Below are positions 15,576 to 23,839 of a stretch of DNA of 37,566 bases, piece by piece. Position 1 is the first letter of the stretch; each line of letters opens with the position of its first letter. Made by a program: the position numbers and the translations under genes. The notes under the pieces are model-generated. The model was not told the origin of the DNA. It did no database searches and saw only the letters and a program-made list of their open reading frames with translations. Source of the DNA: Lewinella cohaerens DSM 23179 (GTDB lineage: Bacteria > Bacteroidota > Bacteroidia > Chitinophagales > Saprospiraceae); NCBI RefSeq assembly GCF_000379805.1, contig NZ_KB903532.1:339711-377276 (forward strand), in the 5' to 3' direction.

Positions 15576-17702
15576 ATGTCATCAGCGTTGATTAAGCGAA
15601 TTGCAAAGGCGGTTAATATTTCGGAGAAGCAGGTAGCAGCAGCTTTACGGCTGTTTGACGATGGCGCAACCATTCCTTTTGTTGCCCGTTACCGGAAAGA
15701 AGCTACCGGAGAGTTGGACGAAGTAGAGTTGGCTGAAATTCAACAAGAGCACAAGCGCCTGACCGATTTGGAAAAGCGCCGCGAAACCATCTTGTCTGCC
15801 ATTGCGGAGCAGGGCAAGCTTACGCCCGAATTGGAACAACGTATCCGTAATACTTACGATACCAATGAGCTGGAAGATTTGTATCTGCCTTATAAACGCA
15901 AGCGCAAAACCCGAGCTAGTGTGGCTCGCGAACGAGGCTTGGAGCCCCTTGCACTGAAGATACTGGACCAACGCCAGCAGCAGGGCATTGAAACGATGGC
16001 CGCAAGTTATTTAAACGACGATGTGCCCACGGTAGAAGACGCCCTCCAAGGCGCCCGCGACATCATCGCTGAAATAGCCAATGAAGACGAGAAAGCACGG
16101 AATACCGCACGTAAACACTTTCGCCGCAGCGCAATCATTACCAGCAAGGTTGCACGTGGTAAAAACAAAGAGGCGGCTAAATACCAGGACTATTTCGACT
16201 ACAGCGAACCGCTGAGCAAATGCCCAAGCCACCGCCTTTTGGCGATACGCCGTGGTGAAGAAGAAGGCCTTTTACGCGTGATCATTGCTCCCGAAGACGA
16301 ATTGGTGCTCTCCGATTTGGAACGTGGCTACCTGGATGGTTACGGCGAAGCCAGCCAGCAGGTGAAAATGGCGCTGCAAGATGGCTACCAGCGGTTACTT
16401 GGCCCTAGCATAGAAACTGAATTCCGGAAGCTAGCCAAAGACAAAGCCGACAAGGAGGCCATCGAAGTATTTACCACCAACCTACGGCAATTGCTACTAG
16501 CTCCCCCTCTTGGGCAACGAGCAACACTGGGCATTGACCCTGGTTTTCGGACGGGCTGCAAAGTCGTATGCCTCGATGCCAATGGCAACTTGCTATACCA
16601 CACCACCATCTACCCACACCCACCTCAGAATAAAGATGCTGAAACCCGCTACATGCTGGAGGACATGGTCGATCGCTACAATATCGAGGCGATAGCGGTA
16701 GGCAACGGTACCGCTGGGAGGGAAACGCTCAGCTTGTGTAGCAGCATCAATTTTGACCGCCGCGTAGAGGTATTCTCGGTCAACGAAGCGGGAGCATCCA
16801 TCTATTCGGCCTCTGAAGCCGCAAGGGAAGAATTTGCAGAGCTGGACCTTACCGTGCGCGGTGCGGTCTCTATCGGTCGCCGCTTGATGGACCCATTGGC
16901 CGAGCTGGTAAAGATTGACCCCAAGAGCATCGGCGTTGGTCAATACCAGCACGATGTAAACCAGACGATGCTGAAAGATAGCCTAGATCGTACGGTAGAA
17001 AGCAGCGTCAACGCAGTAGGCATCAACCTCAACACCGCCAGCAAACATCTGCTGACTTATGTCTCTGGTCTTGGTCCCACGCTGGCCCAGAATATCGTCG
17101 ATTACCGTCGGGAAAATGGCCCCTTCAAATCACGTAAAACCTTGAAAAAGGTAACTCGCCTGGGCGATAAAGCTTACGAGCAAGCAGCCGGATTCTTACG
17201 CATCCGCGACGGCAAGAACCCGCTGGATAATACGGCCGTCCATCCAGAACGCTATGCGCTGGTAGAACAGATGGCCACCGATTTAGGCGTAAGCGTCACT
17301 GACTTGATTCAGCGCGGAGAACTGCGCAAACAGATCAACCTCCGCCAGTACATCACCGAAGAGGTAGGGCTGCCTACGCTGAAAGACATCCTCCAGGAAT
17401 TGGCCAAACCCGGTCTGGACCCACGCGGCGAAGCCAAGTCCTTCCAGTTTGCCAACGTCAGTACCATCGATGACCTTCATGAGGGCATGCAATTGCCAGG
17501 CATTGTGACCAACGTGACCAATTTTGGTGCCTTTGTAGACATTGGCATTAAGGAAAATGGCCTGGTACACATCAGCCAGTTGGCCGATAAGTTTGTGAAA
17601 AACCCAGCGGATGTGGTTAGTCTGAACCAGCAGGTACAGGTCCGGGTAGTGTCCATTGATCGGGAACGCAAGCGGATACAGTTATCCATGAAGTCCAATT
17701 AG
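15576..17702 (+). CDS. tex: Tex-family RNA-binding protein (S1 domain)
   Basis: Tex is a conserved nucleic-acid-binding factor linked to transcription and RNA surveillance. The 708-residue product from the ATG at 15576 starts with the family-typical MSSALIKRIAKAVNIS and has the N-terminal helical region (ATIPFVARYRKEATGELDEV), a YqgF/RNase-H-like domain (LGIDPGFRTGCKVVCLDANG), tandem helix-hairpin-helix motifs (NTASKHLLTYVSGLGPTLA) and a C-terminal S1 domain (GIVTNVTNFGAFVDIGIKEN, ending IDRERKRIQLSMK). The frame is open back to 15378, but the extra 66 residues are low-complexity and not part of the family, so the later start is preferred. It stands alone between the permease and kinase genes. 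Confidence 0.95.
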   Translation: MSSALIKRIAKAVNISEKQVAAALRLFDDGATIPFVARYRKEATGELDEVELAEIQQEHKRLTDLEKRRETILSAIAEQGKLTPELEQRIRNTYDTNELEDLYLPYKRKRKTRASVARERGLEPLALKILDQRQQQGIETMAASYLNDDVPTVEDALQGARDIIAEIANEDEKARNTARKHFRRSAIITSKVARGKNKEAAKYQDYFDYSEPLSKCPSHRLLAIRRGEEEGLLRVIIAPEDELVLSDLERGYLDGYGEASQQVKMALQDGYQRLLGPSIETEFRKLAKDKADKEAIEVFTTNLRQLLLAPPLGQRATLGIDPGFRTGCKVVCLDANGNLLYHTTIYPHPPQNKDAETRYMLEDMVDRYNIEAIAVGNGTAGRETLSLCSSINFDRRVEVFSVNEAGASIYSASEAAREEFAELDLTVRGAVSIGRRLMDPLAELVKIDPKSIGVGQYQHDVNQTMLKDSLDRTVESSVNAVGINLNTASKHLLTYVSGLGPTLAQNIVDYRRENGPFKSRKTLKKVTRLGDKAYEQAAGFLRIRDGKNPLDNTAVHPERYALVEQMATDLGVSVTDLIQRGELRKQINLRQYITEEVGLPTLKDILQELAKPGLDPRGEAKSFQFANVSTIDDLHEGMQLPGIVTNVTNFGAFVDIGIKENGLVHISQLADKFVKNPADVVSLNQQVQVRVVSIDRERKRIQLSMKSN

Positions 17703-17820
17703 CAAAGCCTGACTTTGAGCCTGTTGGGCAAATCAAAAAGAGGATTTAGTTTTTTAGACACTACTTAAATGTTATCTTTCCGTTAGTGGCAACAACATCA
17801 ACATTGCTGTAACTAACGGT

Positions 17821-19734
17821 ATGAAACCCATATACACCATAATGTTTGTGCTACTCACTTCGGGTAGTGTTTATTGTCAATCAGAAGTTCTCGATAGCCT
17901 GGAGCAGGCGCTGGAGATAGCTGTAGGCCCAAGAGGCCAGTTGGCGCTGTTGACTCAATTGAGTGTTGTAGCGAGCGATCTGGACTTAGAAAAATCTCTT
18001 CTTTATGCCGAGCAAGGTTTGCAAATCGCTGAACAATCTCAGCTAGCTGCAGAGGTAGCAGATTTCCAGTTTCAGAAAGGCGATGTTTTACAAATGATGG
18101 GAGCGTATGACTCTGCGCAATGGTATTTTTCTTCTGCTTTTGAATTCTATGAGCAAGAGCAAGAAAAGAGCAAGGCTGCCTGGTGTTTGCGACAGATGGG
18201 TTTTACTTACCAAAATCAAGGGCAGTATCAATTGGCTTTCGAGCACAGCTTGAATGGGCTTGAATATTACGAAGAACTTGGAGATGAAGAAGGAATCGCA
18301 AAAATGTACCTCGGACTAGCGGATATACTTGGTTATTTAGAACAAACAGACGAGGCAATTGACTATTGTTTACAAGCAATAGAAATGTTAGAGCAACAAG
18401 GCGATTTGGAAGGCTTAGCTGATGCTTATCAGTACGCTGCTAATACCTATATTTTACCAGGGGATTACGAAAGTGCACTACAAATGGTCACCGAAGCTGT
18501 GACGATAAAGAAAAAACTAGACGCTCCCGAAATTGAGATGGCCAGCCTCGTGAATACACAAGCGAACGTGCTAAAACAATTGGAACGTTACGATGAAGCT
18601 TTAGTGGGGTACTTTAAGGCCATTAAAGTAGCGCGGAACCTGAATTTTCCAAGAGGAATCAGCGCTACTGCTGCTAACATTGGTGACGTTTACCTTAGAC
18701 AAAAAAAATATGCTCAAGCTTTACCCTTTTTACTGGAAGGGGTGGCCTTACAAGAAGAATATGGGTACTCTTCTAATCTGCCCGAAAACTATGACCACTT
18801 AAGTGAAACCTATAAGGCCTTGGGGGATTTTGAAAATGCCTTGTTGTATCGTGAGAAGCAAGCTGATCTCAGTGCCGAGGCCCTTTCACTAGAGAAAGAT
18901 CAGGCTACGAGCGAATTGCGCACCAGGTACGAAACCGAAAAAAAAGAAGCACTGATTTCTACCCAGGAAGAGCGACTGAATCAACAGCGAACGGTCCAGG
19001 TTTTCGTTATTGGAATTGCGAGTTTATTGGGCTTAATCCTTTTTCTCCTCTACCGGAGTTATGGCCAGAAGCAATCTGCCAACCAATTGCTGGCAAAAAC
19101 AAATGAGGAATTGGAGCAAAAGATGGAAGAAAATGAATTACTGTTACAGGAAATTCACCATCGGGTAAAAAACAACCTACAAGTTATTTCTAGCTTATTG
19201 AATTTGCAGTCGGCTAGTATTAATGATCCAAATGCGTTGCAGGCGGTTCAGGAAAGCCAAAACCGAGTGCGCTCCATGGCGTTGATTCATCAGAAGCTCT
19301 ACCAGGGCAAAAACCTTGCGGCAGTAGAAATGAAGGATTATTTGGAAACCATGGGACAGACGATCCTGGATACCTTTGGCAGTTCGGCGGCCAATGTTGT
19401 AATCAGGGTGCCGATGGAACCTTTAGAGATAGATGTCGACACGGCGGTGCCTTTGGGCTTGATTGTTAATGAGTTGGCTATCAATGCCTGTAAATATGCC
19501 TTCCCTGATGACCAAGAAGGCGAAATATCCCTCAGTTTGAAGCAAACCCCTAGTGGGCACTACCAGCTAAGCGTTGCAGATAATGGTATCGGAGAACAAG
19601 GTTTAGCCACTGAAAATCACAAGGGAACGGGTTTCGGTACACGTTTAATCGAGCTACTGACCCTGCAACTCAATGGGAAGCTTTCACGCGATTATTCGAA
19701 TGGGACAGCGATCACAATTACTTATCCTAGTTAA
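17821..19734 (+). CDS. TPR-containing sensor histidine kinase (HisKA_2 type)
   Basis: A 637-residue kinase whose first 20 residues look like a signal peptide (MKPIYTIMFVLLTSGSVYCQ). It has about seven tetratricopeptide repeats from residue 50 to 350 (for example AWCLRQMGFTYQNQGQYQLA, AATAANIGDVYLRQKKYAQA), a single transmembrane helix near 393-412 (VFVIGIASLLGLILFLLY), a short coiled coil, and a HisKA_2 phospho-acceptor motif EIHHRVKNNLQVISSLLNLQ with the likely histidine at 447. A HATPase_c domain follows (IVNELAINACKYAF, ADNGIGEQG, GTGFGTRLIELL). It overlaps nothing but ends one base before the response-regulator start, so the two are translationally coupled. The TPR ectodomain probably senses a protein or peptide in the periplasm; the signal is unknown. 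Confidence 0.93.
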   Translation: MKPIYTIMFVLLTSGSVYCQSEVLDSLEQALEIAVGPRGQLALLTQLSVVASDLDLEKSLLYAEQGLQIAEQSQLAAEVADFQFQKGDVLQMMGAYDSAQWYFSSAFEFYEQEQEKSKAAWCLRQMGFTYQNQGQYQLAFEHSLNGLEYYEELGDEEGIAKMYLGLADILGYLEQTDEAIDYCLQAIEMLEQQGDLEGLADAYQYAANTYILPGDYESALQMVTEAVTIKKKLDAPEIEMASLVNTQANVLKQLERYDEALVGYFKAIKVARNLNFPRGISATAANIGDVYLRQKKYAQALPFLLEGVALQEEYGYSSNLPENYDHLSETYKALGDFENALLYREKQADLSAEALSLEKDQATSELRTRYETEKKEALISTQEERLNQQRTVQVFVIGIASLLGLILFLLYRSYGQKQSANQLLAKTNEELEQKMEENELLLQEIHHRVKNNLQVISSLLNLQSASINDPNALQAVQESQNRVRSMALIHQKLYQGKNLAAVEMKDYLETMGQTILDTFGSSAANVVIRVPMEPLEIDVDTAVPLGLIVNELAINACKYAFPDDQEGEISLSLKQTPSGHYQLSVADNGIGEQGLATENHKGTGFGTRLIELLTLQLNGKLSRDYSNGTAITITYPS

Positions 19735-19735
19735 A

Positions 19736-20494
19736 ATGGAAACAAGTCCTTTGAAAATTTTGATTGTGGAAGATGAGATGATCATCGCTGCCGATATTTC
19801 TTTAGCCTTGGAGAAAATGGGCTACGAAGTCAGTGGCATTACGCCAAGAGGAGAAGACGCTATGAAAAATATTGAGGCTACCCGACCTGATATCGTTTTG
19901 ATGGATATTGCCTTAAAAGGAGAATGGAACGGGATAGAAGCAGCTCAAGCCATTCGTACGCAATTCAGTATTCCTGTTGTTTTCCTTACAGCCAATGCAG
20001 ATGACCAGCACTTTGAACAAGCCAAAACGGCTCATCCTTACGCTTTTCTTTCTAAACCTTTTCAACACAGGGGTCTAAAACGGACGCTGGAACTGGTTGT
20101 GCAACGCATTAGAGAGGAAGGAGGCCTCGATCAAAACAGCAAGTTAAGTGGCGACCAGGATAATTCTTTCATTCTCAGTGACAGAATATTCGTGCGGCAC
20201 AAAGATCGCATGATCAAGGTCTACATTGGTGATATTCTTTTTGCGGAAGCTGACCGTAACTACTGCCTGATTCATACTGCTGAAAAAGAGTATCTACTGA
20301 GCGTTCCCCTTCGGGTGCTGGAAGAAAATTTACCTCCCGAGCAGTTTATGCGAGTACACCGTTCCTACGTCGTTAATCTTAGTAAAATTGATGCGCTAAC
20401 TGATAACCAGGAATTCTTGGTACTGGGGAATAAGAATGTGCCTATCAGTCGTCGCTTTAAAGAAGCAGTACTCAATCGCTTAAAGTTGATCTAA
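19736..20494 (+). CDS. LytTR-family response regulator
   Basis: The partner of the preceding kinase. Residues 6-125 are a receiver domain with acidic pocket E12/D13, phospho-acceptor D57 in IVLMDIALKG, T85 in VVFLTANAD and K107 in AFLSKPF. Residues about 150-250 form a LytTR DNA-binding domain (FVRHKDRMIKVYIGDILFAE, MRVHRSYVVNLSKI, VPISRRFKEAVLNRL). The start at 19736, one base past the kinase stop, is preferred to an in-frame start at 19673 inside the kinase gene because family members begin right before the ILIVEDE strand. It may control the two paralogous genes just downstream, but no repeated LytTR site was identified. Confidence 0.94.
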   Translation: METSPLKILIVEDEMIIAADISLALEKMGYEVSGITPRGEDAMKNIEATRPDIVLMDIALKGEWNGIEAAQAIRTQFSIPVVFLTANADDQHFEQAKTAHPYAFLSKPFQHRGLKRTLELVVQRIREEGGLDQNSKLSGDQDNSFILSDRIFVRHKDRMIKVYIGDILFAEADRNYCLIHTAEKEYLLSVPLRVLEENLPPEQFMRVHRSYVVNLSKIDALTDNQEFLVLGNKNVPISRRFKEAVLNRLKLI

Positions 20495-20642
20495 TAACGA
20501 TTTCTTACCGTTTTCCATTCGGAATTTAATCTTCACCACTCGGAAGCCAATAGCCACCGTTGGGGTAAAACTGCTGTCTTAGGGGCTAATCATCGCCTAG
20601 TTTTGGAAGTGTAATCAAAATACTTAACCAAAATTAGGGGTG

Positions 20643-21431
20643 ATGACTAAGGCTATATTATCGATTCGTTTTAAGAATGGCGGGTATCAAATCAAGAACA
20701 AGAAAGTTGATATTGAAGTATCAGGCCCCGGTAAAGAGCTGGGCGAAGAATTGGGTGTAAAAATCAGTACTTATTTGATGGAGACATTCAATGAGATTAT
20801 TGCTGCCAAGAAACCTTCCACTAAGGCTGCGGGTAACGCTGGCAAACTATCAGAAGTGGCAGAAGTAGGAGGGAATATACTTACTGCTGCGGAAGTAATT
20901 TCTGACATAGCTTTTCTGGTAACTGATATCGTAGACGTCGTTCGCTCTGCCAATACAACCACTTTCGTTTTTGTCAACGCGGTTCCTGATTCTACCTTAA
21001 GACTAATCAATATTGATCAAGAAGATGGGGAATGGGTAGATGTTTCTGAGACGACCATGAGACAAGATAAAGCAGTGGTAGGAACAGATAAAGAGGCTGC
21101 AGCACTGGTCTACAACTCTCAGCCCTATCGCAGCGCAGGATTGCAAAAAGGGCGTATTCTTCTGGGGCTGGATTTGCCGGGCGATAAACTCCAAAAGTTA
21201 ACCTTCAATTGGGATAATCCTTTAGGACCAGATGGCCCTATCCGGCAAGCAACTTACAATGCCAGTCCTAACAAAGAGATGGCCGCAAATCAATATGCCT
21301 TTGCGACCGTCACCTCCTCTCACGCTAAAGGAAAGCGGGGTGTGGAAAAATCACGCCACGATATCGTAACAGTAATGCTATTGCCAACGGCGAAATTCTT
21401 TAGCTACGCTCAGCAACTTCAGCTAAGCTAA
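20643..21431 (+). CDS. Uncharacterised protein, paralog A, with aegerolysin-like C-terminal half
   Basis: A 262-residue protein of no recognised family. Residues 1-60 are mixed; 60-100 contain a mildly hydrophobic stretch (ILTAAEVISDIAFLVTDIVDVV). From about 103 the sequence is strongly similar to the next gene: RSANTTTFVFVNAVPDSTLR, then GEWVDV, YNSQPYRSAGLQKGRILLGL, FNWDNPLGPDGPIRQATY and KSRHDIVTVMLLP. The order of strand, GxW, SAGxxKG and WDNPxGxDGP resembles the aegerolysin pattern (WGK, CGRsdxxxGTxGxFdL, WDCPWGSKTN), so a distant lipid-binding beta-sandwich is possible; this is inference. The ATG at 20643 is preferred over a GTG three bases earlier. It sits downstream of the kinase/regulator pair, same strand. 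Confidence 0.7.
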   Translation: MTKAILSIRFKNGGYQIKNKKVDIEVSGPGKELGEELGVKISTYLMETFNEIIAAKKPSTKAAGNAGKLSEVAEVGGNILTAAEVISDIAFLVTDIVDVVRSANTTTFVFVNAVPDSTLRLINIDQEDGEWVDVSETTMRQDKAVVGTDKEAAALVYNSQPYRSAGLQKGRILLGLDLPGDKLQKLTFNWDNPLGPDGPIRQATYNASPNKEMAANQYAFATVTSSHAKGKRGVEKSRHDIVTVMLLPTAKFFSYAQQLQLS

Positions 21432-21474
21432 GGGACAGTATGAAAGTGTGGTTTTATTTTTCATAATAGTTGAA

Positions 21475-21530
21475 TAAGCCCTTTAACTATTTGGAGGACT
21501 TGAACACACACTTTGTTTTCTGCGCAATAC
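21475..21530. repeat. Intergenic inverted-repeat element, copy 2 (degenerate)
   Basis: TTAACTATTTG followed about 20 bp later by TTTTCTGCGCAATAC matches the right half of the element at 8830-8880, in the same orientation. The left arm (ATAGTTGA near 21465) is only partly kept, so the long perfect hairpin of copy 1 is lost. It lies between the two paralogous genes. Confidence 0.55.
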
Positions 21531-21572
21531 ATAAAGAACAGTATTAATATTTCACTTTAAAAATACCTTGTC

Positions 21573-22370
21573 ATGAAAAAGCTATTTTCTTTGCCTATTC
21601 GTATTCAAAATGGTCCAATGAAAGGACGCACCTATAATGTAGATGTCCCTGTAACGGTTTCGGATAAAGACCTGACGAAGATCAATCTCGATGCCAGTTT
21701 TCTTACGGGTGGGTCTATCCTGGCAGTAATGACGACCCTCGCTACGGTCGGGGGTGCTGGAGGAGCAGCCGTGGCTACCGTTGGTGCGGTGACGATCACT
21801 GCCGGAATCATTGGCTCGGCAGTAGGTATTGTCGGAGCAGTAGTTGCACTGGGGATCTTTGTGCCAGCTTTGGTCAATATTATCCGCGAAGCCAATACCA
21901 CCTCGATGGTATTACTCAATACAGTACCCAATTCAACCATGAGAATCACCAAAGTCGTACAAGATGGCGGCAAATGGATTGATACAGATGAAGCCGCTAT
22001 TCTCCGCGACAAAGCCCTGACCAATGAAGCGGAGGCAGCAGCCTTGATCTTCCGTTCTGAACCCTACCGAAGTGCGGGCCGTTCGAAAGGACACTTTGAA
22101 GTAGAGCTTACCTTTAACAAAAGTGGTAAGAAGCAACATTTTCATGTTAACTGGGACAACCCTCTTGGTCCTGATGGGCCAGCGCGTCAAGCAGTTTACA
22201 GTACCAGTTTGCCCACCAGTGTCAATGGAAACAGTTTCGTCTTTTCGCCGGAGCCAGAAGTACAACATCCTTCTATTACTAGAGTGGGAGGCCGGAAAGA
22301 AGAAAAGAAGCGCCACGATATTGTAACCTTCGTGATCGGACCTTCAACCAAAGGTTTCGAATATATCTAG
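21573..22370 (+). CDS. Uncharacterised protein, paralog B, with hydrophobic hairpin and aegerolysin-like C-terminal half
   Basis: A 265-residue paralog of the preceding gene. Its N-terminal half differs by carrying a long Gly/Ala/Val-rich hydrophobic stretch at about residues 45-107 (SILAVMTTLATVGGAGGAAV, AGIIGSAVGIVGAVVALGIF), enough for two or three membrane-spanning segments. The C-terminal half repeats the paralog pattern: REANTTSMVLLNTVPNSTMR, GGKWIDTDEA, RSEPYRSAGRSKGHFEVELT, HFHVNWDNPLGPDGPARQAV and KKRHDIVTFVIGP. The YRSAGRSKGHFEVEL and WDNPLGPDGPAR segments are the closest to aegerolysin signatures. Together these suggest a soluble beta domain tethered to or inserted in a membrane. 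The gene is followed 38 bp later by a strong terminator. Function unknown. Confidence 0.7.
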   Translation: MKKLFSLPIRIQNGPMKGRTYNVDVPVTVSDKDLTKINLDASFLTGGSILAVMTTLATVGGAGGAAVATVGAVTITAGIIGSAVGIVGAVVALGIFVPALVNIIREANTTSMVLLNTVPNSTMRITKVVQDGGKWIDTDEAAILRDKALTNEAEAAALIFRSEPYRSAGRSKGHFEVELTFNKSGKKQHFHVNWDNPLGPDGPARQAVYSTSLPTSVNGNSFVFSPEPEVQHPSITRVGGRKEEKKRHDIVTFVIGPSTKGFEYI

Positions 22371-22407
22371 GAGGAAGACTTGGTAGCACAACAACCCATA
22401 TTTTATC

Positions 22408-22447
22408 CGCCTTGATGGTTTCCTTAGGAAATCATCAAGGCGTTTTT
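22408..22447 (+). terminator. Strong intrinsic terminator after paralog B
   Basis: CGCCTTGATG (22408-22417) pairs perfectly with CATCAAGGCG (22433-22442); TTTCC/GGAAA extends the stem to a TTA loop, and TTTTT follows. It closes the rightward group of kinase, regulator and paralogs. Confidence 0.88.
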
Positions 22448-22544
22448 ATGTGTCAGGGGAAATCAGAGGCTCACAAGCATAAGGTGTCATGCTATTATTC
22501 CTACATCGCCTGTTTGATGTCTTCACCAGGTGTACCAGTTGCCA

Positions 22545-23768
22545 TTACCAGCTATAGGCCACTTGCATTTGCAGTCGATAGACAGTGTTTCGAGCGATAT
22601 GTGCTCTTTCCGAAAAAGAACGAGAATACAGTATATAATCACTGCCTATATTCTCATGACGTAAATATTGATGGGAGGATTCAATCCGGAAATTAAGGCC
22701 CAGTTGAAACGTACGATGAACGCGGAATTGGGCGCCAGTTTGAGCATAATATCCAGAGTCCGTAGCTACAATGTTGATGAATTCCTGCTTTACCGGGATG
22801 TTCGGGATGGAGATAGGCTTTTGTAAAGTGACAACCCTGCGCGAAGCCAGTGGTGCAGTAAAAACCGCTCCTAGACCAAGGCGAAACTGTAGTCGTTTCT
22901 TGGGTGTTGTTGCAAAATTCAGTCCGGGATAGAATTGGAAGGCGGTATATTCAAAAGCTTCCTTTACTTGATACGTATTTCCAGGGTAGACTAATTTACT
23001 ATACTCTTGGTTGTCACGGTGAATGAAAACGACATTTAGTTGGGCTTTGAGCCACGTTCGATAAGGAAAGACCTGGCGCTCATAAAATAAAGACAAAGAG
23101 GGGGGATAGATAGGCCAATATTTACTGGGGTTTCCAGGATAGCCTCGGTTGCGATCATCAAATCTTGAATAAGGTTTGGCCGGCAAATTGTAAGAGATGC
23201 CCATCTGATTTCTAAAGTTTGTCAGCGTCTCAATTGGAGCATGTTTTTCCACACCAAGGCAATCATTTATTTGTTGAGCTACAGCTACTGCCTGATAATC
23301 ATTGCGGATTCGTTTGGCAGGCTTGAACCCGCGGCAGTTTTGTCGCAATATACGGTAACCAGCCTCCTTGGGAACCAAGTGGTTTAATTGCTCCCATTGT
23401 TCACCTCTCACAAGGTAATATTGCGGATAAGCCCACGACTGTATAACCTTGTAAAGCCTCACTTCACCTTTGTAAAGCAGTTGCATGAATAGGTAACGAC
23501 TATTGTGATGCCGTCGCTGGAGGATGGTGTCGCTGTTGTAAATGACCCAGTCTACTCTTTCTGGCGAAATAGCTATCTCGTCCTGGTTTTCTTTATAAAA
23601 AACCAACTCGCTGTCATCCATAAATCGGGAAGGGATCTTTTTTAATCTTCCGCTGTCCACGACTCCGCTGGTGCTTTGCCATGTTACGAGCAAAGACCTT
23701 TGGCCAAACAAAATCGTCCCCAGCAACACTAGGCCACACAACAGTTGTAATCGCATAAGAGCACGCAT
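22545..23768 (-). CDS. Secreted hypothetical protein with likely C-terminal beta-barrel
   Basis: A 407-residue protein of unknown function. The N-terminus is a signal peptide (MRLQLLCGLVLLGTILFGQ; the internal ATG at 23756 is an equally plausible start). Residues 30-130 form a compact domain with tyrosine-rich strands (SRYLFMQLLYKGEVRLYKVI, YPQYYLVRGEQW), common in Bacteroidota secreted proteins. From about 185 onward alternating hydrophobic/polar strands (SYNLPAKPYS, FQFYPGLNFATTPKKRLQFR, FQLGLNFRIESSHQY) end with a terminal aromatic (VAYSW), as in outer-membrane beta-barrels. It lies convergent to paralog B and downstream of the Asp-box protein on the same strand (72-bp gap), with which it could be cotranscribed. 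No known family was recognised. Confidence 0.75.
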   Translation of the reverse strand: MRALMRLQLLCGLVLLGTILFGQRSLLVTWQSTSGVVDSGRLKKIPSRFMDDSELVFYKENQDEIAISPERVDWVIYNSDTILQRRHHNSRYLFMQLLYKGEVRLYKVIQSWAYPQYYLVRGEQWEQLNHLVPKEAGYRILRQNCRGFKPAKRIRNDYQAVAVAQQINDCLGVEKHAPIETLTNFRNQMGISYNLPAKPYSRFDDRNRGYPGNPSKYWPIYPPSLSLFYERQVFPYRTWLKAQLNVVFIHRDNQEYSKLVYPGNTYQVKEAFEYTAFQFYPGLNFATTPKKRLQFRLGLGAVFTAPLASRRVVTLQKPISIPNIPVKQEFINIVATDSGYYAQTGAQFRVHRTFQLGLNFRIESSHQYLRHENIGSDYILYSRSFSERAHIARNTVYRLQMQVAYSW

Positions 23769-23839
23769 TTAATCATCAATAAAACTCAAATAATTCCAAT
23801 ATCAACACGTCAGAGAAACCACATCAGAGAAGCAGAAAA

